Of a stretch of 64,000 nucleotides of DNA, positions 40,170 to 51,400 are shown piece by piece. The DNA lies in NCBI GenBank assembly GCA_965240325.2, contig OZ251222.1, positions 4,030,001 through 4,094,000 on the forward strand, written 5' to 3'. Both the position numbers and the translations under genes were made by a program. The notes under the pieces are model-generated. The model made no database searches and was not told where the DNA came from. It was given only the letters and a program-made list of their open reading frames with translations. This DNA is from Rebecca billardiae RCC1528 (lineage: Eukaryota > Haptophyta). Position 1 is the stretch's first letter, and every line of letters begins with the position of its first letter.

Positions 40170-42078
40170 ATGCACCGTCCCCTACTACGCCAGCCCTCGG
40201 CGGTGACGGTCGACTTTGATGCAGACCCGCTGCTCGAATCGCTCGGCTCCACAGACGCCGTCCACGCCGTGATGGGCGAGCTCGGCGTCGTGGCAATGTG
40301 TCGGCTGGCATGCGTCTCGCGGCAGTGGCGAGACCTCGTCACATCCGACGACGTGGCATGGCGCGAGCTCGCGCGCGGCATCGGGCTGAGCGAGCCACCA
40401 CCAGGGCTCACGTGGCGCCTCGCCGTGCGCGAGGCGTGGTCCATCCTCGTCGGCGACGCGCTCGTGGTCGTGGACACGTACGACATCCCCTCGGTGGCGC
40501 GCGTGATGGCCAAGGTGGACGACCCGGCCCTCGGCCCGCTGCTGCTGCTGCACTACGAAGGGTGCGCGCACGCCGCGCGCACGCTCGCGCGATGCCCTCG
40601 CTCACGCCCGCCCGGCCGCGCGCCCGCCCGCCCCCGCCCCTCTGGGGTGCAGCTGGTCTGAGCAGTGGTTCATGTGGGTGCACCGGCTGCACGACCGCGA
40701 CCGCATCCGGCCCCTCTCCAACTCGTGCCCGGGCGTCGGCTCGCGCGGGCAGTACACGGCCGCCATGTTCGCCGAGAAGGTGGAGCACGCGCACTCCGTG
40801 CTCATGCAGGGCACGTCCACGTGGCCGGTCACGGCCGGGCGGCGCGCTGGCCGCTGGCCGTGGCCGTACACGCAGGGCCGCAGCCGCTCGGCGCCGCAGC
40901 CGTTCACCGTGCGGATCGAGGACCCCGAGCGCTGGCGCGCCTCGCAGCTCTACCGCCCGTTCAGCACGTGCACGGAGCTCGCGCAGGACCCGCGCGACTG
41001 CGCGCGCGTGCACGCGGCGGCAACCCTCCGCGGTGACCCGGACGCAGACGCCGCGTACCAGGCCGGCCTCGTGGCTGAGAGCCTCGCGGCCGCGGCGGCG
41101 GCGGAGGGGCGGCCTGAGCAGCCCGCGGCGCACGGCGGGGACGGCGAGGCGGGCTCGGGGGACGAGGAGGAGGAGGAGGACGAGGAGGACAACGGGGAGG
41201 AGGAGAGCGCCCACCAGCCCCCGCCCGCCGCTGGCGCCGGCGGCGCGGCTGCGTCCGACTGGTCTGTGGGGCAGCGCATCGAGGCGTGTGACTATGTTGG
41301 CGAGTGGTACACGGCGCGCGTCGCCGACGTGGCCGTGGAGAACGGGCAGCGCAGGGTCCTGTGCCACTTCGAGGGGTGGAGCGATCGGTACGCCGTGCGT
41401 GCGCACGCCCGTGGAGACGCGCACCGCGTCCGGACATGCGCCGTGCCGCCGCGCGTGGCTGGCGCGTGCGCCGAGCCGTGCTGCCACGCAGCTGCGGCTG
41501 CTGCGCTAACTCTGTGCTGTGCGCGCGCCCGCTGTCCGGCGCCCGTGTGCCCACCTCCACGCGCGAGCAGCTGGGACGAGTGGCACGCGGCGAGTGCCCC
41601 CACGCTGCGGCCGTACATGGGCCTGGAGCGATACGGCGCGGCCGGGTCCGAGCTGCACGCGCCCCGGTGGACAGGGGCGCTCGCAGGCGGGCACGGCGCG
41701 CCGGGTGGTGGCGGCGCGCCACACGAGCTGCGCGCGCCGCCGGCGGCACTCCTCAGCTTGGCGGTGGGTGGCGCCGCGGGCGCCGACGGCGGGGCCTCCT
41801 GGCGCTTGCCATTCGCCGTGCAGGTGCCGCCGTCCTCGCCGCCGCCGACTTCGCTCAGCGTGCGCGAGGCCGCGGCAGATGCAGACGTGTACGCGCGGCT
41901 GGTGCGCGTGCACGAGCTGCTCGAGCGGCTCGTGTCCGTCTCGCCGATGCTGCAGCAGCTCGTGCGCCGCGCGCTGCCTGTGCCGGGCGCCGCGTGGCGC
42001 GTGCTGCTCCGCCCCGCGCTCCGCTTGCTGCTCGGCGTGGTCGAGGCCCTTCTGCAGTGGATGCTCAGCGGTGCCTAG
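40170..42078 (+). CDS. F-box protein with two chromo-barrel (Tudor-knot) motifs
   Basis: Three exons, 40170-40561, 40653-41387 and 41571-42078, encode about 544 residues; both introns are phase 2 (donors GTGCGC and GTACGC, acceptors GTGCAG and GAGCAG). An F-box-like segment is at about residues 30-75 (VVAMCRLACVSRQWRDLV). Splicing of intron 1 creates LHYEG-WSEQWFMWVHRL...IRPL, a chromo-barrel motif; splicing of intron 2 creates CHFEGWSDR-WDEWHAASA...LRPY, a second one preceded by WSVGQRIEACDYVGEWYTAR. An acidic Glu/Asp run separates them. The C-terminus is Ala/Gly-rich, ending in amphipathic helices (LLGVVEALLQWML). It may link a ubiquitin ligase to chromatin, which is inference from the domains. 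The start codon is the first ATG in frame. Confidence 0.78.
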
Positions 42079-42399
42079 CGCTGCGATTGAGTCTGCCTGA
42101 CTGTCACTGGCGGTAGTATTGACTATTGTCGTACACTGTATGCTACTCAGTAGTCAGTGTGGCGGCGCCACCGCCCCGCCGGCGCGGGCGGCCGTTACGC
42201 AGCAGGGCCATTATTGGAAGCGTTGGCGGATTTAGTCAGCGTGGCTTCCGATACTCGCCAGTCGCCACGTTACCCGCCCTGTATGGGGGTACCTGGACAC
42301 TTTACGGTAACCGGTGCTGGCAGCACCGGCAAGGAGCTCGCCGTCAGGTGCAGCCGTCTGTTGGGCTTCGCCGCGCGGCTCAGCTCGTGGGTCGGGCGC

Positions 42400-42435
<36 letters not shown>

Positions 42436-42495
42436 GCGGCGAGTGCCGATCGCTCGCGCGCCCCTCGAAGCCACCGCTACCCCTCAACTCGGCCC
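42079..42495. other. Upstream region of the giant gene, with CAG repeat
   Basis: Holds the presumed promoter and 5' UTR. An in-frame ATG at 42283 could extend the giant protein by 71 residues but would bury its signal peptide. A CAG repeat lies near the end. Confidence 0.45.
42401..42433 (+). repeat. (CAG)11 microsatellite
   Basis: Eleven CAG units, 63 bp before the chosen ATG of the giant gene, probably in its 5' UTR. Confidence 0.9.
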
Positions 42496-45400
42496 ATGGC
42501 TGCTGCCCATTCGCGCGTCGGGCTGCTCGCTCGCGGCGTCGGCCTGGCGCTGCTGGCGCTCGCGCTGGGCCGCCCCGCGTCGGTTGCCGTGACCGCCCAG
42601 TCGCCGCCGCCGCCGCGCCCGCCGCCGAGCCCGCCGCCGAGCCCGCCACCCAGCCCGCCGCCGTCACCACCGCCGAGCCCGCCGCCAAGCCCGCCGCCAC
42701 CCTCGCCGCCGCCGAGCCCGCCTCCGTCGCCACCGCCGTCGCCACCGCCGTCGCCACCGCCGAGCCCTCCACCGAGCCCTCCGCCATCACCGCCGCCCAG
42801 CCCGCCGCCGAGCCCGCCGCCGCCCAGCCCTCCGCCCAGCCCTCCACCGAGCCCGCCACCATCGCCGCCGCCTTCTCCGCCGCCAAGCCCGCCGCCGAGC
42901 CCGCCACCGAGCCCGCCGCCGAGCCCTCCGCCCTCGCCGCCCCCGAGCCCACCGCCGAGCCCACCACCAAGCCCGCCACCCTCGCCGCCGCCAAGCCCAC
43001 CGCCGTCGCCGCCGCCGTCGCCACCACCGCCTTCGCCGCCACCGAGCCCGCCGCCGAGCCCGCCGCCCTCGCCCCCCCCGAGCCCACCGCCAAGCCCACC
43101 ACCAAGCCCTCCGCCGTCGCCGCCGCCGAGCCCTCCGCCGTCGCCGCCGCCGTCGCCACCACCGCCGTCGCCGCCACCGAGCCCGCCGCCGAACCCGCCG
43201 CCGAGCCCACCGCCTTCGCCGCCGCCAAGCCCACCGCCGAACCCGCCGCCGAGCCCACCGCCTTCGCCGCCACCAAGCCCACCGCCGAGCCCGCCACCCT
43301 CGCCGCCGCCGCCCTCGCCACCGCCCAGCCCGCCGCCCAGCCCGCCGCCCAGCCCGCCGCCGAGCCCGCCGCCGAGCCCCCCACCGTCGCCGCCGCCGAG
43401 CCCGCCGCCGAGCCCGCCGCCGAGCCCACCACCTTCGCCACCGCCGAGCCCGCCGCCCTCGCCCCCGCCCCCGTCGCCACCACCCAGCCCGCCGCCGAGC
43501 CCGCCGCCTTCGCCGCCGCCGTCACCGCCGCCGAGCCCGCCGCCGAGCCCACCGCCAAGCCCACCGCCTTCACCCCCGCCGAGCCCGCCGCCCTCGCCGC
43601 CTCCGTCGCCGCCGCCTCCCTCGCCACCGCCGAGCCCGCCACCGAGCCCGCCACCCTCGCCGCCGCCCAGCCCGCCGCCGTCTCCGCCACCCAGCCCGCC
43701 GCCCAGCCCGCCGCCCAGCCCGCCGCCCTCGCCGCCCCCCAGTCCACCTCCTTCGCCGCCGCCAAGCCCGCCGCCAAGCCCGCCTCCGTCGCCGCCGCCA
43801 TCGCCGCCTCCGCCCTCGCCGCCTCCCAGCCCGCCACCGAGCCCGCCGCCGTCGCCGCCGCCGAGTCCGCCCCCCAGTCCGCCGCCGTCACCGCCTCCGT
43901 CGCCTCCGCCTAGCCCGCCGCCCAGCCCGCCACCATCGCCGCCGCCGTCGCCACCGCCACCGTCACCGCCTCCCAGCCCGCCGCCTTCGCCGCCGCCCTC
44001 GCCGCCGCCGAGCCCGCCGCCCTCACCGCCGCCCAGCCCGCCACCCTCTCCGCCGCCGAGCCCGCCGCCGTCCCCGCCGCCGTCCCCGCCCCCGTCGCCT
44101 CCACCCTCTCCACCGCCCAGCCCACCGCCCAGCCCGCCGCCGTCGCCCCCGCCTCCGTCACCGCCACCGAGCCCGCCGCCCTCGCCGCCGCCCTCGCCGC
44201 CGCCCTCGCCACCGCCGAGCCCGCCGCCGAGCCCGCCGCCGAGCCCGCCGCCGAGCCCACCGCCATCGCCACCGCCGAGCCCGCCCCCTTCGCCGCCGCC
44301 GCCCTCGCCGCCACCAAGCCCGCCGCCGAGCCCGCCGCCCTCGCCGCCACCAAGCCCGCCGCCGAGCCCACCGCCAAGCCCACCGCCGAGCCCGCCGCCC
44401 TCGCCACCGCCAAGCCCGCCGCCCTCGCCACCGCCCTCGCCGCCACCGCCCTCGCCGCCGCCGAGCCCGCCGCCGAGCCCGCCGCCGAGCCCACCTCCCT
44501 CGCCACCCCCGAGCCCGCCGCCGAGCCCGCCGCCCAGCCCGCCGCCCTCGCCGCCACCAAGCCCGCCGCCGAGCCCGCCGCCAAGCCCGCCGCCGCCCTC
44601 GCCGCCGCCCAGCCCGCCGCCCAGCCCGCCGCCGAGCCCGCCGCCAAGCCCACCACCGTCGCCTCCGCCAAGCCCGCCACCCTCGCCTCCGCCACCCTCG
44701 CCACCACCCAGCCCGCCGCCGAGCCCACCGCCTTCGCCGCCGCCGTCGCCGCCGCCGTCACCGCCGCCGAGCCCTCCTCCAAGCCCGCCCCCGAGCCCGC
44801 CGCCTTCACCACCGCCGAGCCCACCGCCATCGCCGCCGCCGTCGCCCCCGCCGAGCCCGCCTCCCTCACCGCCACCGTCGCCCCCGCCACCATCGCCACC
44901 TCCGAGCCCGCCGCCGAGCCCGCCGCCGTCGCCGCCGCCAAGCCCGCCGCCGAGTCCACCGCCGAGTCCGCCGCCGTCACCGCCACCGAGCCCGCCGCCG
45001 AGCCCGCCGCCGAGCCCGCCGCCCTCGCCGCCACCTCCGTCCCCGCCTCCTAGCCCGCCGCCCTCGCCGCCGCCCTCGCCGCCGCCGAGCCCGCCGCCCT
45101 CACCGCCGCCCTCGCCGCCACCCTCTCCGCCGCCGAGCCCGCCGCCGTCCCCGCCGCCCTCGCCGCCACCCTCTCCGCCGCCCAGCCCACCGCCCAGCCC
45201 ACCACCGTCCCCGCCCCCGTCGCCTCCACCCTCTCCGCCGCCCAGCCCACCGCCCAGCCCGCCGCCCTCGCCCCCGCCACCGTCGCCGCCACCGAGCCCG
45301 CCGCCCTCGCCGCCGCCCTCGCCACCGCCGAGCCCGCCACCAAGCCCACCGCCCTCGCCGCCGCCCTCGCCACCACCACCGAGCCCGCCGCCGAGCCCGC

Positions 45401-48400
45401 CGCCGAGCCCGCCGCCGAGCCCGCCGCCCTCGCCGCCGCCAAGCCCACCGCCATCGCCACCGCCGAGCCCGCCGCCCTCGCCACCGCCAAGCCCGCCGCC
45501 CTCACCACCACCCTCGCCGCCACCGCCCTCACCGCCTCCGAGCCCGCCGCCGAGCCCGCCGCCCAGCCCACCTCCCTCGCCGCCACCAAGCCCACCGCCG
45601 AGCCCGCCACCATCGCCGCCGCCGCCCTCGCCGCCGCCCAGCCCACCGCCCAGCCCGCCGCCAAGCCCGCCGCCAAGCCCACCACCGTCGCCACCGCCCA
45701 GCCCGCCACCCTCGCCTCCGCCACCTTCGCCACCGCCGAGCCCGCCGCCGAGCCCACCGCCTTCGCCGCCGCCGTCACCGCCGCCGTCACCGCCGCCGAG
45801 CCCTCCGCCAAGCCCGCCCCCCAGCCCGCCGCCATCACCGCCGCCATCACCGCCGCCATCGCCGCCGCCATCGCCCCCGCCGAGTCCGCCTCCCTCACCG
45901 CCACCGTCGCCCCCGCCACCATCGCCACCTCCGAGCCCGCCGCCGAGCCCGCCACCGTCGCCGCCGCCGAGCCCGCCGCCGAGTCCACCGCCGAGCCCGC
46001 CGCCCTCGCCGCCACCGAGCCCGCCGCCGAGCCCGCCACCCTCGCCGCCGCCCTCGCCGCCACCTCCGTCCCCGCCTCCTAGCCCGCCGCCCTCGCCGCC
46101 GCCCTCGCCGCCGCCGAGCCCGCCGCCCTCACCGCCGCCCTCGCCGCCACCCTCTCCGCCGCCCAGCCCGCCGCCGTCCCCGCCGCCCTCGCCGCCACCT
46201 TCTCCGCCGCCGAGCCCGCCGCCCAGCCCACCACCGTCCCCGCCCCCGTCGCCTCCACCCTCTCCGCCGCCCAGCCCGCCGCCCAGCCCGCCGCCATCGC
46301 CCCCGCCACCGTCGCCGCCGCCGAGCCCGCCGCCCTCGCCGCCGCCCTCGCCACCGCCGCCGAGCCCGCCACCAAGCCCGCCGCCGAGCCCGCCGCCGAG
46401 CCCGCCGCCCTCGCCGCCACCAAGCCCACCGCCATCGCCACCGCCAAGCCCGCCGCCCTCGCCGCCGCCAAGCCCGCCGCCCTCGCCACCGCCCTCGCCG
46501 CCACCGCCCTCGCCGCCGCCGAGCCCGCCGCCGAGCCCGCCGCCGAGCCCACCTCCCTCGCCGCCGCCGAGCCCGCCGCCGAGCCCGCCGCCCAGCCCAC
46601 CTCCCTCGCCACCCCCGAGCCCGCCGCCCAGCCCGCCGCCGTCGCCGCCACCCTCGCCGCCACCAAGCCCACCGCCGAGCCCGCCGCCATCGCCGCCGCC
46701 GCCCTCGCCGCCGCCCAGCCCACCGCCCAGCCCGCCGCCGAGCCCACCGCCCAGCCCACCGCCCTCGCCACCGCCGAGCCCACCGCCCAGCCCGCCTCCG
46801 AGCCCCCCTCCCTCACCACCGCCGAGCCCACCGCCTTCGCCTCCGCCGCCCTCGCCACCACCCAGCCCGCCGCCGAGCCCTCCGCCTTCGCCGCCGCCGA
46901 GCCCGCCGCCCTCACCGCCTCCAAGCCCTCCGCCAAGCCCGCCCCCGAGCCCGCCGCCTTCACCGCCGCCGAGCCCACCGCCATCGCCGCCACCGTCGCC
47001 CCCGCCGAGTCCGCCTCCCTCGCCGCCACCGTCGCCCCCGCCGCCATCGCCACCTCCGAGCCCGCCGCCGAGCCCGCCACCGTCGCCGCCGCCGAGCCCG
47101 CCGCCGAGTCCACCGCCGAGCCCGCCGCCGTCACCGCCACCGAGCCCGCCGCCGAGCCCGCCACCCTCGCCGCCGCCCTCGCCGCCACCTCCGTCCCCGC
47201 CTCCTAGCCCGCCGCCCTCGCCGCCGCCCTCGCCGCCGCCGAGCCCGCCGCCCTCACCGCCGCCCTCGCCGCCACCCTCTCCGCCGCCCAGCCCGCCGCC
47301 GTCCCCGCCGCCCTCGCCGCCACCCTCTCCGCCGCCCAGCCCGCCGCCCAGCCCACCGCCGTCCCCGCCCCCGTCGCCTCCACCCTCTCCGCCGCCCAGC
47401 CCGCCGCCCAGCCCGCCGCCATCGCCCCCGCCGCCGTCGCCGCCGCCGAGCCCGCCGCCCTCGCCGCCGCCCTCGCCACCGCCATCGCCACCGCCAAGCC
47501 CACCGCCCTCGCCGCCGCCCTCGCCACCGCCGCCAAGCCCGCCGCCGAGCCCGCCGCCGAGCCCGCCGCCGAGCCCGCCACCGAGCCCGCCGCCCTCGCC
47601 GCCGCCAAGCCCACCGCCCTCGCCACCGCCAAGCCCGCCGCCCTCACCACCACCGAGCCCGCCGCCATCACCGCCGCCATCACCGCCGCCATCGCCGCCG
47701 CCAAGCCCGCCACCAAGCCCCCCCCCGCCGTCGCCGCCTCCGAGCCCGCCGCCGGCGCCGCCGCCAAGCCCGCCACCCTCGCCGCCGCCGTCGCCGCCGC
47801 CCTCGCCGCCGCCGTCGCCGCCGCCGTCGCCGCCGCCAAGCCCACCGCCCAGCCCACCGCCGTCACCTCCGCCCTCGCCGCCGCCGAGCCCGCCGCCAAG
47901 CCCGCCGCCGTCGCCGCCGCCTCCATCGCCGCCGCCGAGCCCGCCACCATCGCCCCCGCCGAGCCCACCCCCTTCACCGCCGCCTTCGCCACCGCCCAGC
48001 CCGCCGCCATCGCCGCCGCCGAGCCCGCCGCCATCACCGCCGCCGAGCCCGCCGCCATCACCGCCGCCATCACCGCCGCCATCGCCGCCGCCAAGCCCAC
48101 CACCAAGCCCCCCGCCGCCGTCGCCGCCTCCGAGCCCGCCGCCAAGCCCGCCGCCAAGCCCGCCACCCTCGCCGCCGCCCTCGCCGCCGCCCTCGCCGCC
48201 GCCCTCGCCGCCGCCCTCGCCGCCTCCGTCACCGCCGCCCAGCCCACCGCCGTCACCCCCGCCCTCGCCGCCGCCCAGCCCGCCGCCCAGCCCGCCCCCG
48301 TCGCCACCGCCTCCATCGCCGCCGCCGAGCCCGCCGCCATCGCCGCCGCCGAGCCCACCCCCTTCACCGCCGCCTTCGCCACCGCCCAGCCCGCCGCCAT

Positions 48401-51400
48401 CGCCGCCGCCGAGCCCGCCGCCGAGCCCGCCGCCGAGCCCGCCGCCATCGCCGCCGCCATTGCCGCCGCCGTCGCCGCCGCCCAGCCCGCCGCCATCGCC
48501 GCCGCCATCACCACCGCCATCGCCGCCGCCAAGCCCACCACCAAGCCCCCCGCCGCCGTCGCCGCCTCCGAGCCCGCCGCCGTCGCCGCCGCCAAGCCCG
48601 CCACCCTCGCCGCCGCCCTCGCCGCCACCCTCGCCGCCGCCCTCGCCGCCGCCCTCGCCGCCTCCGTCACCACCGCCCAGCCCACCGCCGTCACCCCCGC
48701 CCTCTCCGCCGCCCAGCCCGCCGCCCAGCCCGCCCCCGTCGCCACCGCCTCCATCGCCACCACCTTCGCCTCCTCCGAGCCCGCCGCCGAGCCCGCCGCC
48801 AAGCCCGCCGCCAAGTCCTCCGCCGAGCCCGCCGCCGTCGCCGCCGCCGAGCCCGCCGCCAAGCCCGCCACCAACGCCGCCGCCGTCGCCGCCGCCGTCG
48901 CCGCCGCCGAGCCCGCCCCCAAGCCCGCCGCCAAGCCCGCCGCCCAGCCCGCCGCCCAGCCCGCCACCCAGCCCGCCACCCAGCCCACCACCTTCGCCTC
49001 CTCCGAGCCCGCCGCCGACCCCGCCGCCTTCGCCGCCGCCTTCGCCGCCACCCAGCCCGCCCCCCTCGCCGCCGCCGAGCCCGCCGCCGAGCCCGCCGCC
49101 CTCGCCGCCACCGAGCCCTCCTCCGAGCCCGCCGCCCTCTCCGCCGCCCTCGCCACCACCAAGCCCGCCGCCCAGCCCGCCTCCGTCGCCACCGCCTCCA
49201 TCGCCACCGCCAAGTCCACCGCCGTCGCCGCCGCCCAGCCCACCGCCTTCACCACCGCCTTCGCCACCGCCCAGCCCGCCGCCATCGCCACCGCCATCGC
49301 CACCGCCGTCGCCGCCACCCAGCCCGCCGCCATCGCCGCCGCCCAGCCCGCCGCCCAGCCCGCCGCCAAGCCCGCCACCCAGCCCACCACCTTCGCCTCC
49401 TCCGAGCCCGCCGCCGAGCCCGCCACCGAGCCCGCCGCCAAGCCCGCCGCCGAGTCCACCGCCCTCGCCACCGCCGAGCCCACCGCCGAGCCCGCCGCCA
49501 TCACCGCCACCATCGCCGCCGCCGTCGCCGCCACCGAGCCCGCCGCCCAGCCCGCCGCCCAGCCCGCCGCCCAGCCCGCCGCCCAGCCCGCCGCCCAGCC
49601 CGCCACCCAGCCCACCGCCTTCGCCTCCTCCGAGCCCGCCGCCGTCGCCGCCGCCGAGCCCACCGCCGAGCCCGCCGCCAAGCCCGCCGCCAAGTCCACC
49701 GCCCTCGCCGCCGCCGAGCCCGCCACCGAGCCCGCCGCCGTCGCCGCCGCCGTCGCCGCCGCCGTCGCCGCCGCCGTCGCCGCCGCCAAGCCCGCCGCCA
49801 AGCCCGCCGCCGAGCCCGCCGCCTTCGCCGCCCCCATCGCCGCCACCCAGCCCGCCGCCCTCGCCGCCGCCGAGCCCGCCGCCGAGCCCGCCACCCTCGC
49901 CGCCACCGAGCCCTCCTCCGAGCCCACCGCCCTCGCCGCCGCCCTCGCCACCACCAAGCCCGCCGCCGAGCCCGCCGCCGAGCCCGCCGCCGAGCCCGCC
50001 GCCAAGCCCACCGCCCTCGCCGCCGCCCTCGCCGCCGCCCTCGCCACCGCCGAGCCCGCCGCCCTCGCCGCCACCCTCGCCACCGCCGAGCCCGCCGCCC
50101 TCGCCGCCGCCGAGCCCGCCGCCCTCGCCACCGCCCTCGCCGCCACCGTCCCCACCGCCCTCGCCACCGCCATCTCCGCCGCCGTCCCCACCGCCATCGC
50201 CACCGCCGAGCCCCCCGCCCTCGCCTCCTCCGAGCCCACCGCCGAGCCCGCCACCCTCGCCACCGCCGAGCCCTCCGCCGAGCCCGCCGCCCTCGCCGCC
50301 ACCCTCGCCACCACCGAGCCCGCCACCCTCGCCGCCGCCAAGCCCGCCGCCCTCGCCACCGCCCTCGCCGCCACCGTCCCCACCGCCCTCGCCACCGCCA
50401 TCTCCGCCGCCGTCCCCACCGCCATCGCCACCGCCGAGCCCCCCGCCCTCGCCTCCTCCGAGCCCACCGCCGAGCCCGCCACCCTCGCCACCGCCGAGCC
50501 CGCCGCCCTCGCCGCCGCCCTCGCCGCCGCCATCGCCGCCGCCATCGCCACCGCCGAGCCCTCCGCCAAGCCCGCCGCCGAGCCCGCCGCCCTCGCCGCC
50601 GCCCTCGCCGCCGCCCTCGCCTCCGCCGAGCCCGCCGCCCTCGCCCCCGCCGAGCCCGCCGCCGAGCCCGCCACCCTCACCGCCGCCCTCGCCGCCGCCA
50701 AGCCCGCCGCCGAGCCCGCCGCCGAGCCCGCCGCCAAGCCCACCGCCGAGCCCACCGCCGTCGCCGCCGCCGAGCCCGCCGCCCTCGCCGCCGCCAAGCC
50801 CGCCGCCCTCGCCGCCCCCATCGCCTCCGCCGAGCCCGCCGCCCTCACCGCCACCGAGCCCGCCGCCCTCGCCACCGCCGAGCCCGCCGCCGAGCCCGCC
50901 GCCGAGCCCTCCGCCGTCGCCGCCGCCATCACCGCCGCCCTCGCCGCCGCCGAGCCCGCCGCCGAGCCCACCGCCGAGCCCGCCGCCGTCGCCGCCACCG
51001 TCGCCGCCACCGAGCCCGCCGCCGTCGCCGCCACCAAGCCCGCCGCCGAGCCCGCCGCCCTCGCCACCGCCGAGCCCGCCACCGAGTCCGCCGCCATCGC
51101 CGCCGCCATCGCCGCCGCCGAGCCCGCCGCCAAGCCCACCGCCAAGCCCGCCGCCATCGCCACCTCCGTCACCGCCGCCGAGCCCGCCGCCGTCTCCGCC
51201 GCCGAGCCCGCCACCCTCGCCGCCACCCTCGCCACCGCCGAGCCCGCCGCCCTCACCGCCGCCCAGCCCGCCGCCGAGCCCGCCGCCACCTTCGCCGCCA
51301 CCCAGCCCGCCACCGAGCCCACCGCCGAGCCCGCCGCCATCGCCGCCCCCAAGCCCGCCGCCAGCGCCGCCGCCCAGCCCTCCTCCATCGCCGCCACCCA

